Shown here piece after piece: positions 34,925-48,065 of a DNA stretch of 64,000 nt (the stretch's first letter is position 1; each line of letters starts with the position of its first letter). The stretch is from Antedon bifida (taxonomy: Eukaryota; Echinodermata; Crinoidea; Comatulida; Antedonidae), in contig OY727102.1 of NCBI GenBank assembly GCA_963402885.1, positions 9,858,001 to 9,922,000 on the forward strand, read 5' to 3'. Both the position numbers and the translations under genes were made by a program. The notes below the pieces were generated by a model. The model was not told the origin of the DNA, did not search any database, and saw nothing but the letters and a program-made list of their open reading frames with translations.

Positions 34925-35370
34925 TAGACTAGAGTCTGAGGAAGAAGAAGAACAACAGACAGAAGAAGAAGACTATATAAGGAAGTGCTTCCAGCATCTT
35001 TTATAGAAGACAATAACTACTATGTCCAGTAGTCATTAAGTTGATTAAGTTATGTCTTGATGTTTGATTTTAATTTTAAATGTAAATAGGTTGGGTAATC
35101 ATCAGGAATAGTCCTGAACAGGGAGATGAGCGCCCCTGCCCACCGATGAGTTTCGGGATCCCTTTGACCCGGAGGGAGAGTACCCGTCAGGGTTACGGGT
35201 CCCAGGTTTTTAGTTGTTTTTAAAATTAATTAGTGTTCCATGACCTTCTCATCAAAATTAACGTCTCTCATAAAATTAAGAAAAGTTGTGCTATGTCAAC
35301 ATAATGTCAATGACGGCGAAATGTCCCCAATATTGGGGATAGCTATGAAAACAAATAAGTAAGTAAGTAA
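34925..35370 (+). mobile_element. LINE 3'-end insertion in gag, copy 2
   Basis: About 446 bp separates gag sequence on either side. The right end has the 16-bp palindrome (35324-35339) and a TAAG tail. The body includes a GC-rich block near 35125-35205. A short ACTT is found at both edges and may be the target duplication. It is non-coding apart from an acidic run EEEEEQQTEEED near its start. CR1/L2-type by its tail. Confidence 0.75.
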
Positions 35371-35867
35371 CTTGTATTTCAAGGCAAAAGAAATTACTAC
35401 AGAGGAGAAGAAACAAGCAACACTGTTAACAGTTATTGGCCCATCATCTTATAAGCTTTTACGAAATTTGGTTACACCAGAAAAACCCAAGGATAAAACA
35501 TTCGATGAGCTGGTAACAGCTATGAATGGGCATCACAGTCCATGTGCCTAGTGAAATTGTACAGCGATACAAATTCAACTCACGCTTTCGACGTGATAAT
35601 GAAACAGTGCCTGAATTTATGGCATCGCTTCGATCGATGGCAGAATTCTGTAACTTTGGAGCCTCGCTCAATACAATGTTACGAGATCATCTAGTTTTTG
35701 GCGTCCGTAATCACGGAATTTGGTCTTTTGGCAGAAAAAGCACTGACACTGGAAAAAGCTGTTGAAATTGCAACTAGCATCGAAACTGCAACAAGAAATG
35801 TAAGAGATCTGGCGCAGCCAACCTCTGCAGCTGCAGTTGAAAATGTAAACAAAATTGCTTACAAAAA

Positions 35868-36549
35868 GAAGTCAAAATTTACGGAATTGTTCAAAAAATG
35901 TCCAAAATTTCCACTTTTTAAACTTCAAGAATTATGCTATAATATTGCCATTTATGCACATATATTATGGTAACATCATCTTATAAAGCCATAGTAACTA
36001 GTTGTGTAAAAAAATAAAAAGGTCTAAATTTTGACATTTTTCGAAAAATTCACTGCGGGGGACCAAAGGAATTTTTTAGAAAAATTGCCAAATTTTCTTC
36101 TTTTTAAAATTCAATAAGTATGCTATAATATTGCAATTTATGCACATATATTGTGTTAACATCATCTTATGGAGACATAAAAACTAGTTAAGTCAAAAAA
36201 TAAAAGGGTAAGTATTTGGCCATTTTTCGAAAATTTCACTGCTGGGGACCGAAAGAATTTTTCGAAAATTTGCAAATGTTCACTTTTTAATATCCAATAA
36301 TTATGCTATTATATTGTCATTTATGTATATATATTGTGTTAACATCATCTTATAGAGCCATAGTAACTAGTTATGTAAACAAATAAAAGGGTCGAAATTT
36401 TGCCATTTTTCGAAAATTTCAATGCGGGGGAAAAAAGGAATTATTTCGAAAAATGGCAAAAAAATTCGATAATTATGCTATAATATTGCAATTTATGCAC
36501 ATATATTGTGTTAACATAATCTTATGAAGCCATAAAAACTAGTTATGTC
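35868..36549. repeat. Four-copy 180-bp tandem array in gag, copy 2
   Basis: Counterpart of 555-1236, same four repeats. Confidence 0.85.
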
Positions 36550-39305
36550 AAATACAAATAAGAAGTCGAAACCATGTTTTCGCTGTGGAAAGAATAACCA
36601 TTTGCCAGACAAATGTTATTTTAAGCAAACAACTTGCCATTATTGTAACAAGGTAGGACACATTCAATCTGTTTGTCTTAGCAAAAAGAAGGGGAAGCCC
36701 CAAACAGTTAAAAATGTTGTGGCAGATGAGCCAAGCGATGAACCAAGCAACATAGCTACAGAAATGTATGAAGAATTATTTGGAATAAAGACCACGTCTA
36801 GTCCTCCACCTATGAAAGTTAAGATACTGTTAGAGGGTTTGGATACTGAAATGGAAATTGACACAGGAGCCTCGGTATCAATAATGTCGCAGACGAAATT
36901 TAGGCAATTATGGCCTGAAAGAAAACTTGAACCTTCGTCAGTTAAGCTACGTACGTACACTGGACAAATAATGGATGTTTTGGGTAAAATTAATGCTGAA
37001 GTTACATACCAGAGTACTACTACAATATTACCGTTAACGATTGTGCGAACAGATGGACCTACCCTAATTGGTCGAGACTGGCTTCAGTTTATAAAGTTGG
37101 ACTGGCGACAAATCAAGGTAATAAACCAATTAGATTTAAGTTCACTGCTTGGTAAATACCAAGAAATATTTAAAGATGAACTAGGTACCCTTAAGGGTAC
37201 TGAAGCAAAAATGTATGTTGATAAAGAGACAATGCCAAAATTTTGCAAAGCCAGAAATGTTCCGTATGCTTTGCGACAGAAAGTAGATGACTAACTTGAT
37301 CGTACAACGAGAAGGCATTATTGAACCTATACAGTTTTCAGACTGGGCTGCACCAATAGTTCCGGTACTTAAGGCAGATAAATCTACCATTAGGATCTGT
37401 GGTGACTACAAAATTACTGTAAATAAAGCAGCCAAAGTTGATCAGTATCCTTTGCCCCGAAGAAAAATTTACTAAATTGGACATATGTCACAAGCGTACC
37501 AACAATTACTCTTGGATAAAGATTCTCGAAAATATGTTGTAATCAACACTCAAAAGGGACTTTACAATATACACGGTTGCCGTTTGGAGTCTCTTCAGCA
37601 CCAGCGATTTTCCAGCATGTCATGGAAGGACTATTACAAGGAGTTAAAGGTGTTACAGTATACCTGGACGATATATTAATTACAGGAAAGAATGACTTTG
37701 AGCATTTCGAAACTCTTGAAACCGTCCTAAAGCGACTGGCAGATGCTGGACTTCGTCTAAAAAAGAGTAAGTGTGTTTTTATGGTTAAATCTGTTGGTTA
37801 TTTGGGACACCTGATCGACAAAGAGGGATTGCATCCCACAAACGCCAAAGTGAGAGCAATTAAAGATGCTCCAGCGTCTCAAAACTTGACAGAACTGAGA
37901 GCTTATTTGGGATTATTATCTTATTATGAAGTTTTTACCAAACTTATCCAACACACTTAATTGCTCTGTTATATGCCTTACTTCGTAAGGATAAAGCTTT
38001 GAACTGGACAAATTTAGAACAATCTACTTTTGATAAATCAAAGGAATTGCTACTTTCCTGCAGAGTACTTGCACATTATGATCCAAAAAAGGAAATAATA
38101 TTATCGTGTGATGCATCTCAATATGGAATTGGGGCTGTGTTAGCACATCGACAAAGTGACGGTACAGGAAGACCAATCGCATTTGCATCTAGAACACTTG
38201 CAGAAGCGGAAAAAAAGTATTCGCAAATTGAGAAAGAAGGTTTGGCATGCGTTTTCGGGGTAACGCGATTTCAGTCTTACATTTATGGTAGACATTTCAC
38301 ATTGGTAACAGACCATAAGCCATTGCTGGGTCTTATTAATGAGGACAGACTTGTGCCCAGCCAAGCATCAGCTAGAATCCAACGTTGGGCACTGAAATTA
38401 GGTACATACAAATATACATTAAGATTCAAACTGACAAAGTCCCATGCCAATGCGGATGCCTTAAGCAGATTACCATTGCCAGGAAAACCAGAATCAATTC
38501 CACAACCTGCCGAAACTGTTCTATTGATGGAGCCAATGAACCAATCTCCAGTTTCCACAGCAGATATTAAAGGTTGGACGGTTAAAGATCCAACACTTTC
38601 TCGAGTTCTTTACTACATTGAAAAGGGTTGGCCCAGCAATACTAATCCAAAAATTGAAAACTTGCAACCATATTGGATGGATCTGACAAAGAGAACTCTC
38701 TACACAAGATGGATGTATTTTGTGGGAAAATAGAATTGTTGTTCCACAGCCTGGTAGAAAACAGTTGCTACAAGCACTACATGACGGTCATACTGGAATT
38801 GTCAGAATGAAAAGTTTTGCTCGGGATTCGTTATGGTGGCCTAATATGGACAAAGACATATCAAAGCAGTGCGATACATGCCAATCCAATCAAACTTTAC
38901 CACCTAAAGCACCATTGCACCCATGGAATTGGCCAAATAGACCATGGTCACGATTAAATATCGACTGTGCTGGACCATTTATTGGAAAAATGTTTTTAAT
39001 ACGATGCATACTCAAAATGGCTTGAGGTAATTCCGGTAAATTCCTCAACGACAAATACCACAGTGGATAAGCTCAGGCTTATATTTGCATCGCATGGATT
39101 GCCAGATAAAATAGTATCCGACAATGGAACATGTTTCACCAGTGATGAATTTCATACATTCGTAAAGCGAAATGGAATAAGACATTCTTTAACAGCCCCA
39201 TATCACCCATCATCGAATGGTCTTGCGGAACGTGCTGTACGCACATTTAAAGAAACAATGAAACGTACGAAAGATGGATATATCGAAACAAAAGTCGCAA
39301 GATTC

Positions 39306-39502
39306 TTATGTTGTAATTTGTATGTTCTTGTTATCAGTTTCTTGTTTTTAGGACCCAAGTGGAAATAAGTTTTTAACTTTTCTTGGCATTCCTTGTAATC
39401 AAGGCCTGTTTTTTCCGTGCAATTGTTTTTCTATTTTCTATGTATTATATTTTATTGTTTTTTAACCTTGATTACCAAATAAAGTTAAAAAAAAAAACAA
39501 TT
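39306..39502 (+). mobile_element. Short LINE 3'-end-like insertion, copy 2
   Basis: Counterpart of 3990-4181, with the same CAAGATTC duplications (39298-39305, 39503-39510) and a longer A-rich end. Confidence 0.8.
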
Positions 39503-40218
39503 CAAGATTCCTATTTAAATATAGAAATACACCTCATAGCACAACTGGCAAAACACCAGCAGAATTACTGAATGGCCGAAAATTGAAAACGCATTTTGAT
39601 CTTTTACACCCTTATCAAGCAGATCGTGTTATCACTCAACTTGAAAAACAGAAATTAGCCCATGATCGTCATGCAAAGAACGCACTTTTGCAGAAGGAGA
39701 GTAGGTGTATATAAAGAACTTTAGAGGACAAAATCTGAAATGGTTACCCGGAACAATAATATTAAAATCCGGTCGCATCTCATTCAAGACAAAACTAGAA
39801 GATGGACGAGTTTGTCGTCGTCATGCCGACCATATCAGGAAGCGTTATAGGCCTGTTCAAACTCAGGATAAACAGCTTACAAACAAAGATGATCCTCCAC
39901 AATTACCTCCAATGCTCATTAATCCAAATCTGAACAGTGGAAACATCACAATCGACTGTCGAAGCACAGTCTATTACTGCTCAGCGAAGAGTATACCTTA
40001 CTCGCGATAGAAAACCGCCGGAAAGATATGGACATTTTTAATAACTGAAATATAGAAACTTTTATAGACATTATTACTGGACAATTTAAAATGTTGATCT
40101 TATGTTTTACTTTATACAGTGCATTATACCATATACATTTAAAGTGTTATTAAACCATAACTTAGTACAGTGCTGCTTTGATTCAATTATAAATAAATAG
40201 CTTAGAATTGTTTATAAT

Positions 40219-40231
40219 AGAAGGGAGGGAA
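40219..40231 (+). other. Polypurine tract, copy 2
   Basis: AGAAGGGAGGGAA directly before the 3' LTR. Confidence 0.8.
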
Positions 40232-40539
40232 TGTAATGTATTGAACTTGATTAATATTACTTGCTACCAATTATTTATACTTCCTTCACCTGTTACCATA
40301 TATATTATGTTAACCCACTTCTATATAACCCTGGCTACTTAATGGTCACTAATGGCTAAAGTAGACCCCTCTGCTGAGACCACTAAACATTCCACCTTGA
40401 CAGATTAATTACCCATTACCGATATTGTTATTATATATAGTAGATGTAGAATAAAGAATAAACACTTCAGTGCTAGCTTTCAACTATAACAGAACTTGTC
40501 TCTCTCTCACTTATTTGTATTGTAAATCGGTACATTACA
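40232..40539 (+). repeat. 3' LTR, copy 2
   Basis: 308 bp, nearly identical to 4911-5218. AAAAG follows at 40540-40544. Confidence 0.95.
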
Positions 40540-40729
40540 AAAAGTATTGTAGGTAAGTGTACTAGGTTGATGAAAATAATGCAACTAGCAAGTAAGGATA
40601 CACAATGATTTACATTTACGTAACTTGGATAAATGCAAGTGGTCCGTAGATATATAGGATAAATACTATTAGTACTTACCCTAAATTAGGTATATGTATG
40701 TAAACCCTGTTCTTGTCTCTGACTGTTAC

Positions 40730-42185
40730 CTTCTTTGTACAGTACCTACAGCGGACATTGGGTGGATACCATCATCATTTGATGGATTGGTCATAGTAGC
40801 GTAATGATCTTTCTTACACGCAGTATCAAAATGAGCGAATGTGACATCTATTGATAAGAAAGAGCAAAATACCTTTATTTGTAAATAAATAAGTATGTTG
40901 AAATATATTCATTTGGTAAGTTTCACCAAAAATGTATTCCGATATTAAAGACATATTTTATGATAAAACAGTACTAAGGGACAACCTCAACATTACAGTG
41001 GTGATAACTTGGATACAATGGCAATTTTATGTTATCCAAATAAGCATTCAGCTTCATGTGTAAACAGTATGAGTATGCGTTTCCTGCAATAGAACTCAAC
41101 TGGTTTGTCCAAGTAAGGACTAGGTTTGTCCAAGTAAGGACCAGATTATGTCATGCTTTTACATACCTTGCAATCTTGTGTTTCCAGCAATAGCTGGGTA
41201 ATTATGTATACCATGAAATGGAAAAAATGGAGCACCATTATCACCAGACATGAAATTTGCCCTCACGTATCCAGCATTTCCATTGTCTGGACCACAAGGT
41301 GCACACTGTTTTGCACTTTGACCTGCATTCTCCGGTTGATTCTGAAATATTTACATGAAAATGTTAATGGGAAAATGTAATATTTTAATCAGAATTTATA
41401 AATTACGTGACTGATTACACAATGGAATGGCATTATCAGTACACGTTAAGAAAAAGAAGGTAGAAGAGTAAGAAAGTCCTTTGACAAATTTCCTTATGAA
41501 AGTCAAGTATGCATATATAATATCTATACATTGATTTTATTTGACAGAATGCAAAATATAGTTCCCCAAACTGACAAAATAATAACATTTGAAAAACAGA
41601 AATAAAATCTTTTAAAATGAATAATAAAAATGTTCATATTTATTGAAAATGTTTATATCTTTTTTTTGTGTCTTTTTTGGGTTTCCCACTTTTATTTCAT
41701 CGTCATTAACATTGTTCCATTCATCATGATTTTTACATTTATACATTATCTAATCTAATTCATCATAATTGCTTAATTACAGTATTCAGTTTGTAACATG
41801 CTACAAATGTTTATATTCTTACTGAACCTACCTGTAACTCATCGCAATCAAAGAACAGGCTTGTACCAATTATAAACGATGACTACATTCTCACACATAC
41901 TTATCAACAGCTTCATGACTAAGAGAAGATGGCCCAATGACAAATGGCATCACCCCAATGTTGTTGTCTAAAATCTAAAATGTAAGTTACTATATAAGGA
42001 AAAGAGAAGTATTTTGGTATTGCTTACCTGCTCCAACTGTGTGGTGAATTACATTATCCTGAATTGCATCCAGATAGCAGGACTGAAGCCATTATGAAAT
42101 GTATATTCACGTACAAACGATGGACTTTCTACAGTAACTTCTCCAATATCCAAGAAAGCAACTGAATAATGTGGCTCATAATAAT
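40730..42185 (-). pseudogene. Fibrocystin-L-like fragment, block A-up, unit 2
   Basis: Counterpart of 5409-6864, with exons at 42028-42185, 41832-41967, 41167-41341 and 40730-40847. It has the same 29-bp deletion in the first exon and the same stop after HEAVDKYV. On the minus strand it continues across the LTR element (34521-40539) to block C of unit 1 at 34499; the exon phases (2 then 1 base) agree. Confidence 0.82.
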
Positions 42186-42360
42186 CTGAAACAAATAAAT
42201 AAGTGTCACTATCGAATGAATAAGTGCCAGACAAAAACCTCAGGGAAAAAAAAGTTACAATTACAGAACTAACACTTTCCAATGTAAGAATGTTCCTTTA
42301 TAGAAGTATTTTAACACAACCTGTGTTATTATAATGTATTATTCTGGTCCTCAAGCTTTA

Positions 42361-42579
42361 CTGGAAACTGAGGAAATTCGGATTAGGCCCTCCACGGACC
42401 CTCGACAGCCAGCAGTGCAGCGCCTACCAGATCAGCACACCGGGAGACAATCCCCTACTTTTTTCAAACAGTGTACCACGTTCTTTAATGTGCACTGTTA
42501 AGTACACAGGACCAACGGCTTTACATCTCATCCGAAGAATAAGGCAATGAGAGTAAAGCATCCTGCCTAAGGAACCATG
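42361..42579 (-). mobile_element. SINE-like core, unit 2
   Basis: Counterpart of 7040-7258, no notable difference. Confidence 0.5.
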
Positions 42580-43286
42580 GTGGTCTATTTATAATTATTT
42601 TCTCTCAATCTAATAACAATCATTGCCATGATTCAATAAATTGTTTATTAATTAAAAATATAAAAATCATCACCATTAATGACCAGAAATAATGAGTGAT
42701 AGAGCTGATAATGTTAGTTTTCCCAACGATTATATAATCTTAAGTTTCCAAAGAAGGAAAGAAGGCAAATAAAGAGAATGCTAGAAGTTTGGACTGGCAA
42801 ACAGTTTAGTGTACACATAAACAGTAGTTACTGGCACTGTATACTTCAACACAAAGAATAATTATTCTAAATATTTATTTCTTAGGCTTAATACTTACAA
42901 TAGTTGATTAGATCCACTGCTAGCACTCTTCTTCCTTAGATTCATTCGCATAGTCTGACATTTTAACTTAAGGTACCTTCTCTGTGGGTGCTCAAATGAA
43001 AACTGTCAATGGATGTCAAAGGTTGAAAAAGCAATGCGTTGCTCAATTTCTAAACAATGACCCTGTTGTACACACATTTGACTGGATATTTGTTTAATTA
43101 ATGTACAGTATGTATATGCATGTATGAACATGCTCGCCTGCATCTTAAATTGAGAGGATCTGTGTGTGTAGCATCCAATAAGAATTTAGTGAAGTTCGAG
43201 AAGCTGGGAAGAGCAACCCTGTGTTGATCTGGGCCTCCGTGGATAAATTGAACTTATTATACCTATTCATGGTAACAGTAACGTTT

Positions 43287-43557
43287 GTTGCTCTTAGAGT
43301 GGATACGGTAGTCTACAATTGAAGATGCTTTTAAAATTGGAGTAGGGGGAAGTATTAATAGAAGGTAGTGGGTTAAATAGAGGGAGACCTGCATTGAAAA
43401 TTTGAAATGGACTGTAGTCTTCAAAAAGAAGTTGCTCTTAGATTGGATACACTAGTCTACAATTGATGGTGATTTTAGAATTATAATGCAGTATTAAATA
43501 GAAGATGGATGGTTAATTAGAGAGAAAAACTGCATTGACAATTTGAAAATGACTTAT
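43287..43557. repeat. Two-copy 144-bp tandem duplication, unit 2 block A
   Basis: Counterpart of 7966-8236. Confidence 0.8.
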
Positions 43558-43579
43558 AATTAATTAAAAAATCACCAAC

Positions 43580-46227
43580 CTTGGAATCCAGATGTTCTGC
43601 AATATCCATTGTAAAATCTTCAATTAGATTAAACTGAACATCAAATTTCTCAACAACTTTTAGTGTTGATCTGCGATTGATATGTGGAAAACACCCTCAA
43701 TGACAGAAAACTCTGTTGAGTTGATACCTTCTAGCGTGGATGAGTTGGAATAAACAATGCTGAATTTAAAGAAGTAACCACTTCCTGACAGATTAATGGC
43801 AAGATCAGTGAAGTTGGCCCAGCCATGGATTATATCTACAGTGTTGTTGCTGACGAGCTCTGCATCAGATACTCCTGGGCATTTTCCATGGATGTAAAAA
43901 TCATTGAATAATTCCTTTTTTTTCGTAGAATATTTGTATCAAACCTATGGTGTATTACCACAGCTTGATAGCCTATATTGGAGTTTAGAAAGAATTGTGT
44001 TAAATCTACACTGGTATCCAATATAGAGATGCAAGGTTGAATCTCAAATAGCATCAGCCGTTGTAAACGTATACTCATTGTGCTTGAGAATTGATAGATG
44101 ATTTCTACTCCTGGGTCACTAGATGCCTCTTCTTCAGCTTGCTTCTCAGAATACCTGTGAACCAATTAGTTATGTTGTTTTGTAATGATATAGGCATTAT
44201 GGTTATGTTCGTTACAAGCCACACATGAGAATACAATTTAAGACTTTGGACAAGACGATACAAGCCAGTTCTTTACAACAGTAACTCTACAGAAAACTCT
44301 ACTTCAACTCATTACTTCTTAAATGTGACTTACGTTTTATTGCCTGTACTTGGACCTCCTGTTGTATTTGTTGCTCTCACACCCCTTGTTGGGTCTTCGG
44401 CTGGGGGAGAAGGATCGGTCATTGCTAATAACCTCAACTTCAAGACTCTCGTACAAAGTACCGGTTTGTGCTGCATTAACAATTTCTGCTTGAAGGTTAA
44501 CTAACTCATCATGTTCTAGGGTTGAATTGCCTGTAAGGAAGAAATGTTAATTATTGTTTAGATATTAAAAGAATAGGCAATGAAATAAAATTCAACTCAT
44601 TTCTAAACATATAAAACTGAAAAAAGAAGAAATCTGGATAGATTATGTGATACTTTAATATGGTTAAAGAAAGCTATTTACTTACTGTATTATATATACC
44701 AAACTGGCAAGATTGTTAACAAGATCTTCTTCATAGAAGTCATCAACATCAACAGAAGCCACACCAACGTCAACCATTATAACCGGTGTAGTGATGATGT
44801 CAATTGGGTCACTACCACGTATAAGTATCCAAAGAGTCTGCCAATCGCGATCAAAATAGTTCTCGCCATAAATGCTGGAGTCATGAACTGATCGTCTGGT
44901 CTATTTGGATCTTCTGGAACCCATATGAACATATCTCCATCCAGCTGCCTGTTATTTGGCATGACATAGTGACCTTGATGGTACACATCTAAGCGTTGAG
45001 GATTGGCATACCAGATGCCGACAACTATTTTCTGATCTGGAGCTGTGTTCAGGAAATGAAGTCATAACGTTTGAGGATTCGTTGAACTCTCATAAACATC
45101 TCATAAGTCTCTCCAATTGCAACGATAGACATAAATGTGCTGATGCGCTCTTGACATGTGTACCCATGACACCAGCCGTGATCTTGTGGTCCATTGATCA
45201 AATCAACATAACCGTTAGACACAATGACGATTGGTGAAGACGTCGTAATTCTTGTGTCAGGATCAAGACTTTCAATAATCAACATAGCGTAATCGTAGTC
45301 ATAGCATTCAAAAGCCTGCCAAGATTCATGCCATATGCAGTCTTCTGTACCAATGATACCTTAATGAAAAGAGCAGATTAGATAAAAGATTTTACTACCA
45401 TTGATGTCTGTAACCATCATGTTTGAAATTCTATAATCCTATAATTCTAAGTCCACGTCTCGGATCTCTGTCCCACTCGTATGCAGAATCAGGAATAACA
45501 TAACCAGGCCGTGATCCTACTAGAATTCCACCATCTTCGTCTCTGATCATTGCATTCTTAAATGCATCACAATCCATCTCCACGCACTCAGAAGGATTAA
45601 AGACCCCTTCCCTTCAATTTGTGACGTTTTGTAAAAATAATACATATATATTACTTTAAAAACATTAAACAAGGTCATTCCTTGTCTTAAATGTACGTTT
45701 TATGGTAAATTATGATAAAAAGTGAGAAACAATGCACTACCTATGTAGCTCGCGGCGAATGACCTCTCGTGGGCAGTCTTTAGGTCTAGCCTAGCTAGGC
45801 TGAGTTTTGTAGGCCTAGCCGGTAAACATCGGTAACGTACGAATATCGTATGCTAGTTATATACCTAGCCTGACGTTGTATAGTTGCTGCATTAATTGTC
45901 TTTCTATATTTGCCAGACTCCGTTGATACAAAATGGGGAAAACCTGGTACTTTCGGTGAAAATTTATGAGTCTTCCATTTGTTTTGGCCTCACGATCAAT
46001 CAAAAAGTGGGTGAATTACAGAAGAAAAACAAAAATATCAATCCGCACGCAATGCATTTTGGGATTTATAGCGGGCCGCTAAAATTACTAGAATCAACTT
46101 ATTTTTCACATTTTTAACCATTTAAAGACAAAAAAGTTACCATATAATATTTATTTTTACATTAATTGTAGTTTGTGACCTTAAATTAGATCTAAAAAAC
46201 GTAGGGAAGGGGGTCTTTTTAACTTTA
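43580..46227 (-). pseudogene. Fibrocystin-L-like C-terminal ectodomain fragment, block A-Cterm, unit 2
   Basis: Counterpart of 8259-10906, with exons near 45439-46227 (split by a MITE), 44686-45359, 44334-44530, 44006-44154 and 43580-43899. It carries the same shifts, stop and deletions as unit 1, so this block was already broken before the units separated. Confidence 0.85.
45601..46218. mobile_element. TTAA-flanked MITE in exon A-C1, unit 2
   Basis: Counterpart of 10280-10897. It is present in both units, so older than their split. Confidence 0.85.
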
Positions 46228-46596
46228 CTGTAGTGTTAAGATTAAATGAAAAGTATTGTAGGTACAGAAAGTGTACTAGGTTGATGAAAATAATGCAATT
46301 AGCAAGTAAAGATACACAATGATTTACAATAACGTAACTTGGATAAATGCAAGCGGTCCGTAGATATATAGGATAAATACTATTAGTACTTACCCTAAAT
46401 TAGGTATATGTATGTAAACCCTGTTCTTGTCTCTGACTGCTACCTTCTTTGTACCTATAAGCATTCAGCTTCATGTGTAAACAGTATGAGTATGCGTTTC
46501 CTGCAATAGAACTCAAACAATGGCAGTTGTTGGTTTGTCGAAGTAAGGACTAGGTTTGTCCAAGTAAGGACCAGATTATGTCATGCTTTTACATAC

Positions 46597-48065
46597 CTTG
46601 CAATCTTGTGCTTCCAGCAATAGCTGGGTAATTATGTATACCATGAAATTGAAAAAATTGAGCACCATTACATGAAATTTGCCCACACGAATCCAGCATT
46701 TCCATTCTCTGGACGAGGTGCACGCTGTTTTGCACTTTGACCTGCATTCTCCGGTTGATTCTGAAATATTTACATGAAAATGTTAATGGAAAAATGTAAT
46801 ATTTTAATCAGAATTTATAAATTACGTAACTGATTACACAATGGAATGGCATTATCAGTACACGTTAAGAAAAAGGAGGTAGAAGAGTAAGAAAGTCCTT
46901 TGACAAATTTCCTTTCGAGTGAAAGTCAAGTATGCATATACTGTATAATAAATATACATTGATTTTATTTGACAGAATGCAAAATAGAGTTCCCCAAAAT
47001 GAAAATATAATAAAAATTGAAATACAGAAAAAAAAAAAACATCTTTTAAAATGAATAATAAAAATGTTCATATTTATTGAAACTGTTTATATCTTTTTTT
47101 TTTTTTTTTTTGGTTTCCCACTTTTATTTCATCGTCATTAACATTGTTTCATTCATTATGATTTTTACATATATACAGTATTCGGTTTGTAACATGCTAT
47201 TTAATGTTAAATCTTACTGAACCTACCTGTAACTCATCGCAATCAAAGAACAGGCTTGTACCAATTATAAACGTCCATTCTCACACATACTTATCAACAG
47301 CTTCATGACTAAGAGAAGATGGCTCAATGACAAATGGCATCACCCCGATGTTGTTGTCAGCAAGAACAAGATCAGTCATTTGGAAAAAGACTCCATAATC
47401 CCAATTCTTCCAGATGAAGAAATTGGCAATCTGTGTGCAGTCTCTCTGACCATCCCTCGTCATGAACACCGTGCAAAGAAGTATGGCCTTCGTTGTTGCT
47501 CCATTGACTTTCAACGTCACAATCTCCCCACTGACATGGCAGGGAAAATTTTCATTTAAAAATTTTGTTTAGCAATATTGCTAATCAAACTGATTTTTAA
47601 GTCGAGAAACATAGTTTTGTACTATATTTTTTGCTACACAATTTTAGAAATGTGTAGCAATAAGGTTGTTTTGTATAGCTTTTTGCTACGCTACACTGGC
47701 GAAAATGTTCCCTGCATGGTACAGCACCATCTCAGAGCCTACCACAGTGTTGTCTTGTAGGATGACATCTCTGGAGCTCTCAATTTCAATACCTGCTGGC
47801 CACGATATATCCTCAGCATTGTAGCGGTCTTGATATGTACCAGGAAAGACAGAACAGCAGATTAATCTAAAATGTAAGTTACTATATAAGGGAAAGAGAA
47901 GTATTTTGGCATTGCTTACCTGCTCCAACTGTGTGGTGAATTACATTATCCTGAATTGTTAGTCCTGAAGTACCAAACATCCCGATAGCAGGACTGAAGC
48001 CATTATGAAATGTATACAACCGCTGGACCTTCTACAGTAACTTCTCCAATATCCAAGAAAGCAAC
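46597..48065 (-). pseudogene. Fibrocystin-L-like beta-helix fragment, block B, unit 2
   Basis: Counterpart of 11276-12548. It keeps the 15 bp encoding RDCTQ that unit 1 lacks (near 47434-47448), so its frame carries on one more stretch into IANFFIWKNWDYGVFFQ. The same exon is split by a hAT-like MITE at 47540-47714, just upstream in gene direction of the WSNNEGHTSLHG stretch. The upstream and downstream exons are damaged as in unit 1. Confidence 0.83.
47540..47714. mobile_element. hAT-like MITE, unit 2 only
   Basis: A 175-bp insertion has inverted ends CAGGGAAAATTTTC / CAGGGAACATTTTC and the 5-bp target duplication CATGG (47535-47539, 47715-47719). Unit 1 has the uninterrupted CTGACATGGTACAG at 12196-12209. 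It is non-coding and contains internal hairpins such as TTGCTACAC with GTGTAGCAA. The CAGGG ends suggest hAT; a 5-bp duplication is short for classic hAT (8 bp). Confidence 0.88.

Larger units (their letters stand above)
1..35313. repeat. Segmental tandem duplication, unit 1 (35.3 kb)
   Basis: The whole interval recurs in the same order and orientation from 35314 onward, with very few substitutions. Coordinates shift by 35313 at the start, 35321 after the retroelement integrase region, 35523 in the spacer and 28656 at the right end. The phase of the unit is arbitrary because the window opens inside a retroelement. Compared with unit 2 it has two more copies of a 3.71-kb satellite repeat, and lacks two MITEs found there. 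True tandem duplication and haplotypes placed in series by the assembler both fit. Confidence 0.95.
35371..40011 (+). pseudogene. gag-pol remnant of LTR element copy 2
   Basis: The same parts as 58-4690: zinc knuckles near 36575-36676, protease DTGAS near 36860, RT YLDD near 37661, RNase H near 38098, integrase HHCC near 38774-38883 and core near 39117-39250. It is a fossil and matches copy 1 closely, including its interruptions. Confidence 0.9.
34521..40539 (+). mobile_element. Ty3/gypsy LTR retrotransposon fossil, Mag-like, copy 2 (both LTRs present)
   Basis: Complete in outline: 5' LTR 34521-34830, primer site 34837-34846, gag start near 34848, LINE insertion 34925-35370, tandem array 35868-36549, pol, poly(A)-ended insertion 39306-39502, polypurine tract, 3' LTR 40232-40539, 5-bp target duplication. 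The LTRs differ by about three substitutions and two small indels in 308 bp, so it is young by LTR divergence. It is broken, with roughly half a dozen breaks besides the insertions. It sits in an intron of the host gene fragment, antisense to it. Confidence 0.93.
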
